A stretch of 64,000 nucleotides of DNA from Ashinkailepas kermadecensis (lineage: Eukaryota > Arthropoda > Thecostraca > Neolepadidae): NCBI GenBank assembly GCA_034440615.1, contig JAOTOM010004321.1:62001-126000 (forward strand), written 5' to 3'. The first letter of the stretch is position 1; each line of letters opens with the position of its first letter. This document shows, in pieces, positions 60,108-64,000 of the stretch. A program made the translations under genes and the position numbers. The notes beneath the pieces were generated by a model. That model was not told the origin of the DNA. It saw only the letters and a list, made by a program, of their open reading frames with translations, and ran no database searches.

Positions 60108-60775
60108 GCTCCCCACTCTTCTGCGGCCGACCGCCACACGCCCGCCCATCGCGACTGACGACCACAACCGGGCCGGCAGCCGACCATCCGACTCTTCTGC
60201 GGCCGACCGCCACACGCCGCCATCGCGACTGACGGCCACAACCGGGCCGGCAGCCGCACCCACAGCGCTCCCGACTCTTCTGCGGCCGACCGCCACACGC
60301 CCGCCCATCGCGACTGACGGCCACAACCGCCGCACCACCCCCCTTCTGCGGCCGACCCCCACACCCCCCCCCACCCCAACAAACACAAAAAACCGCGCCG
60401 GCAGCCGCACCCACAGCGCTCCCCACTCTTCTGCGGCCGACCGCCACACGCCCGCCCATCGCGACTGACGACCACAACCGGGCCGGCAGCCGCACCCACA
60501 GCGCTCCCGACTCTTCTGCGGCCGACCGCCACACGCCCGCCCATCGCGACTGACGGCCACAACCGGGCCGGCAGCCGCACCCACAGCGCTCCCGACTCTT
60601 CTGCGGCCGACCGCCACACGCCCGCCCATCGCGACTGTCGGCCACAACCGCGCCGGCAGCCGCACCCACTGCGCTCCCGACTCTTCTGCGGCCGACCGCC
60701 ACACGCCCGCCCATCGCGACTGACGGCCACAACCGCGCCGGCAACCGCGCCGGCAGCCGCACCCACAGCCGCACC
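60108..60775. repeat. Minisatellite, 85-bp unit, about eight copies, GC-rich
   Basis: The unit contains CTCTTCTGCGGCCGACCGCC, ACACGCCCGCCCATCGCGAC, TGACGGCCACAACCGGGCCG and GCAGCCGCACCCACAGCGCT. One unit near 60330-60400 is diverged and C-rich. Frames of 240-340 codons on the minus strand (59969-60985) come from the repetition. Confidence 0.95.
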
Positions 60776-61870
60776 ACTCGGCGTCGCCCATCTCCATGTC
60801 CTCAGTTTCGAGTAGTGCCCTCTTGAAGAGCAGGATGTGCTGCTCAGACTCGAGGAGCATGTAATGCACCCAGCCCCCTCCCCCAGCTGAACGCTGTCAC
60901 TGCGCCACTCCGTCTCGGTCATCAGGCTTTGGCACCAGATCCACCAGGTCCTTCTGGTCTCGCAACCTGAAGTGTGCCCATCCAAGCGCCCAGCCGAAGC
61001 ACTCTCGGCGAACCGAACTCGCGCCGGAAGTGTGCCCGCACGACACCACCCGTGGAGGAGACGGGTCGGACGGGCACCACCTCCACAGGCCGGCCGAGCT
61101 GGGCTCCAGCTTAGACTAAGCCATCTTGCATCGAAGAGTATAGAGTAGAGCAGCTCCTCGCGGATGCGGTCGGCCCCGCCGCCCCGCCGTCCACCACCGC
61201 TCCACCTTCACAAATGACCGACTGGCGTCCCGGCCGAGAGCCGAAGTCACCTGCAACAGCCGAGACGGCCGCCCAGCAACGCCCAGAGCAAGAAAGGATC
61301 ACGCTCCACGCTCAGTGGGGGATCACGCTCCTCGAACCCACCCATAAATTTATCGCCGGCTGACGGAATGGAATGCGACACACTCAAAAACTTCAAATAC
61401 AGGTCAGTCGAAATAAAAACGTTGCTTGGCTAGTTGAGGGTTAGTGCAACAAGGTTGCGCTTAGCTTTGACTCGAATTCTGGGAAGCTTCCCCAACAAGA
61501 ATTGGAACTAAATTTATTTGAAAATAAACCTTCAGGTTTCGCACATGGTCAGGATGAGGTAGTTGAGCGCCACCAATTTAAGTGTTATGTGTGGCAGGAT
61601 AACCTATCTTTTCACCACTGACGACGGACTATATTTCATCCGGGGACTGCGTTTCAACTGATGCGTCGCTTCATTGTCCGTTGTGGTGTCAAGGCCATAT
61701 ACTTAATACTTAATAACCAATCATGCAATTCGAGAAAGAAAAAACTACCTTTCTGTCAGACATCGACGACTCAGTCCCCGAGAGCGAATGCAAGTGCATG
61801 CCACCTGATCTAGGCCTCTTTTCAGTGAAGCGCGTGTAAGTCGTAAGCATGCGTTGATCATGCATGTACA
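60776..61870. other. Non-genic stretch
   Basis: GC-rich to about 61330 with short frames and no motif, then AT-rich. Contains the second copy of the CCCCAACAAGAATTGG segment at 61491-61515. Confidence 0.4.
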
Positions 61871-62843
61871 TAATGGCCTTGTTTCCATGGCAGGTTTTAA
61901 TTGGGATTGGATTTCCACAATGAATCGAATCCGGATTACAAGGAGCGTTTCCATGACCATTCGCGAGGAAATCAGGATTACATGTAGGATTTCCGAATCT
62001 GGATTTGGTGGGAAATCCCGGATTTGCTGACAGTTGCGGCGCACGTGCGACATTTCCATTAAATACCCAAAAACGTATGCCACATCGGCGTGACCTGCGT
62101 CGTTGCATGAGAGACTGCTAACAAATCTGTTGAGCATAGGGTAAATCAATTTGTCATGGATTATGATCGGAAAATTCCATAGAAACCTAAAAACGAACTT
62201 TCGTCATGAAATAAAACATTTCTGTAGCAGATATATTCCATTCATTAAAGTGTTCGGGAAACTAGACACCTGGTGTTCGTAGTCCTACACAACTACATTT
62301 TTGCGTTCGGAATACGGCACCCCACAACGAAATAGTTCTCCGTTTTAAAGTTGCTCTTTATGCTAAAAGTGAAATGTTTGTTAAAAGGGAAGAAGGGTCT
62401 CACCGGTGTTCATGGCCTTGATCTCACTTGTTGCTGTGGGCAAGATGGTCTTCGACGAAATTTCCTGGTTCTTGAACCAACACTTCTTCTAATACTGGGA
62501 CAAATGAACTTCTTTGAAGTCGTTGACAGCGGCCTACCATAAGATCTCTGCAAACTAACGTATCACAAAATGATTTTTAACCTTTATTCTGCGTAAACCC
62601 GGTCACCCTTCACCAGAAACCTTCCAAAAACGACGCCGGCGCTGACGACAGAGGAAGCAGGAAAAGGACGCGTGCTACCATATGCTTCCAACTCCTGGGA
62701 AATCCGGATTTCCTCAGGAAGTCTTCTTTCTAAGCCGGATTCGGAAATCCAATCCGGTTAGCTGACGAAGGCGTTTCCATGACTTCGGAAATCCGAATTG
62801 GCAAGGAAATCCAGATTTGCTAGTGTCATGGAAACGGGGCTAA
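61871..62843. mobile_element. 967-bp inverted-repeat element with TAA duplication (PIF/Harbinger-like, non-autonomous)
   Basis: TAA at 61871-61873 and 62841-62843 flanks an element whose ends are inverted: the left end TGGCCTTGTTTCCATGGCA and the right end, reverse complemented, GCCCCGTTTCCATGACA. The inner 100-150 bp on both sides carry many GGATTTCC/GGAAATCC words in inverted order (for example ATTGGGATTGGATTTCC on the left and AACCGGATTGGATTTCC on the right read inverted). A 3-bp TWA duplication with GGCC...GTTTCC termini is the pattern of PIF/Harbinger and ISL2EU-like DNA transposons. No transposase is visible between the ends. Confidence 0.65.
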
Positions 62844-63239
62844 TCTTGCCATAACCCATTCTTCGCTCACCACGCTCTCGGAACTTTGTGACACAATTTC
62901 GATTTATTGCAGCGCTCAGCTGAGAACATGACACACCGCGTGGCAGCATGCTGGCTTTTCATGGATGTCCGCAATGGGTCAGACGATCTATTGCTTCCTT
63001 GTTTCTCGGAAACTGCGGCCGAACCACTGCTATGCCAGGAAGCCGAGACGTCAGTACTCTTAAAGGAAAACCTCTGCAGAACCAGTGTAGGATCTCACTT
63101 TATCTTGTGAAGCAATCAGGTTCTAAGCATCTAAGCATCTGAGCCACGTTGTCATGACGTGGCATGCATCTAAGGTTGGAAATCTGAGGAGATTTTTCAA
63201 TCCTTCTTCCAACAGAACCATTCAAACAAAATATTTGTA
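62844..63239. other. Non-genic stretch
   Basis: No feature recognised. Short frames at 62907-63142 only. Confidence 0.4.
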
Positions 63240-64000
63240 TATGATCGAGAACCAAAAATTACAAGGTTAGGTCAGGCCATGCCATATGGACAGGTCAAGT
63301 AATTTCAAGCTTGACAATATTACTTTTGAAGTAAAAATGGCGTTCGAAGAAGAACTGATATGATACTGGATCATCGTTTAAACTGTCCAGCTTCTGACCT
63401 GGTGACCTGACCCCAGGTCAACCTGGGACAATAAGCAGATTGACAAACCGATCTCTTCAGCTTTCGCCTACGTGTGCACTGCCTGAGAAGAAATTAAGAA
63501 AAAGTCAAATCAGGGCAAATCAGATCAGCTTGCACGAGATCAGGTCATCTCAGATCATTCGCTTAGCATCCAATCTCATGTCGCACGAATTAGGCAGCGC
63601 TGAAACCGAATTCAGATATTTCCTGATGAAGAATAGCAACATTCTGCATAAGATGGCATTATGTAGAACATTTTGTGCTAAGATATCCTATGTGATTGAA
63701 GTTTGATTCATAAGTTAACCCATAATATTTATTTCATACTCGTCATCATTTATGGCTTGACAAATTTCCCCATAATCGTATTTTCCCACTGAATACGGTA
63801 TAAATATGTGGAAAATGTTCTGGCCTTAGATAAGTAACCTTGTCCTTAAATACAATTTCCAGACAAGAGTTTATTCGTCTTGATGAAAGGACAGCAAGCT
63901 CTGATGTTCGGTGCTTATTATGTTGGAACTACCCTGATTGGCAGCACTTTGAATATTTTGAACATCACTTCTTTTGATCCGTACCTGGTCAATGACCTTT
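63240..64000 (+). repeat. Dispersed repeat, type C, second copy, cut by the window end
   Basis: Colinear with 49960-50780 as listed there, down to the closing GTCAATGACCTTT-type words at the window edge. It probably continues beyond 64000. Confidence 0.75.

Noticed and set aside
59969..60985. Open frames of 240-340 codons on the minus strand
   Set aside because: They arise from the 85-bp GC-rich array. Three overlapping minus frames are open at once, as expected from low stop density, not from a gene.

Overview
This window looks like repeat-rich nuclear DNA of an invertebrate animal. I found no convincing host gene, no rRNA gene and no functional tRNA gene. The recognisable coding matter is decayed mobile-element sequence: two pieces of a CR1-type LINE, an I/RNase-H-type LINE, an L2-like LINE and a Penelope-like element. 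All carry stops or frameshifts. This mixture, with tRNA-derived SINEs, is known from chelicerates such as ticks, lancelets and other non-vertebrate animals. The L2-like and RNase-H LINE proteins seem tick-like to me from memory, but the sequence alone does not decide the species.

Layout. 1.3-5.3 kb holds a CR1 LINE in two head-to-head pieces: the 3' half of its reverse transcriptase (RT) on the minus strand, and its 5' region, ORF1 esterase and endonuclease on the plus strand. This is the arrangement expected from twin priming. A 46-bp insertion with a 13-bp target duplication sits in the RT. 11.3-15.3 kb holds a minus-strand LINE with endonuclease, RT, RNase H and C-terminal domain. A second LINE tail fragment and two abutting minisatellites (92 bp and 66 bp units) follow up to 17.5 kb. 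20.3-21.7 kb holds a Penelope-like element with RT and GIY-YIG remnants. 26-27 kb is pyrimidine-rich and CTGT microsatellite DNA. 32.6 and 39.0 kb hold two tRNA-headed SINEs sharing a body, each with target duplications.

From 35.7 to 45.2 kb there is a dense run of unrelated minisatellites: an 11-bp G-rich array, a 27-bp array, a degenerate GTCGCAGT array, a 24-bp array carrying ten perfect TGACGTCA sites, a 17-bp array, a 72/60-bp mixed array and a 14-bp array. 46.3-48.9 kb holds an L2-like LINE with a short A-rich tail. The rest holds diverged dispersed repeats (28.2, 33.7, 45.3, 50.0, 53.4 and 63.2 kb), more minisatellites (49.1, 54.4, 59.2 and 60.1 kb), and a 967-bp inverted-repeat element flanked by TAA at 61.9-62.8 kb.

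Most long open frames here lie in tandem arrays whose unit is a multiple of three bases, or whose third-order unit is. They should not be read as genes. The most unusual items are the ten-site CRE array, the twin-primed CR1, the 46-bp insertion with perfect target duplication, the 32-bp perfect palindrome, and the SINE pair with one body and different tRNA-like heads.
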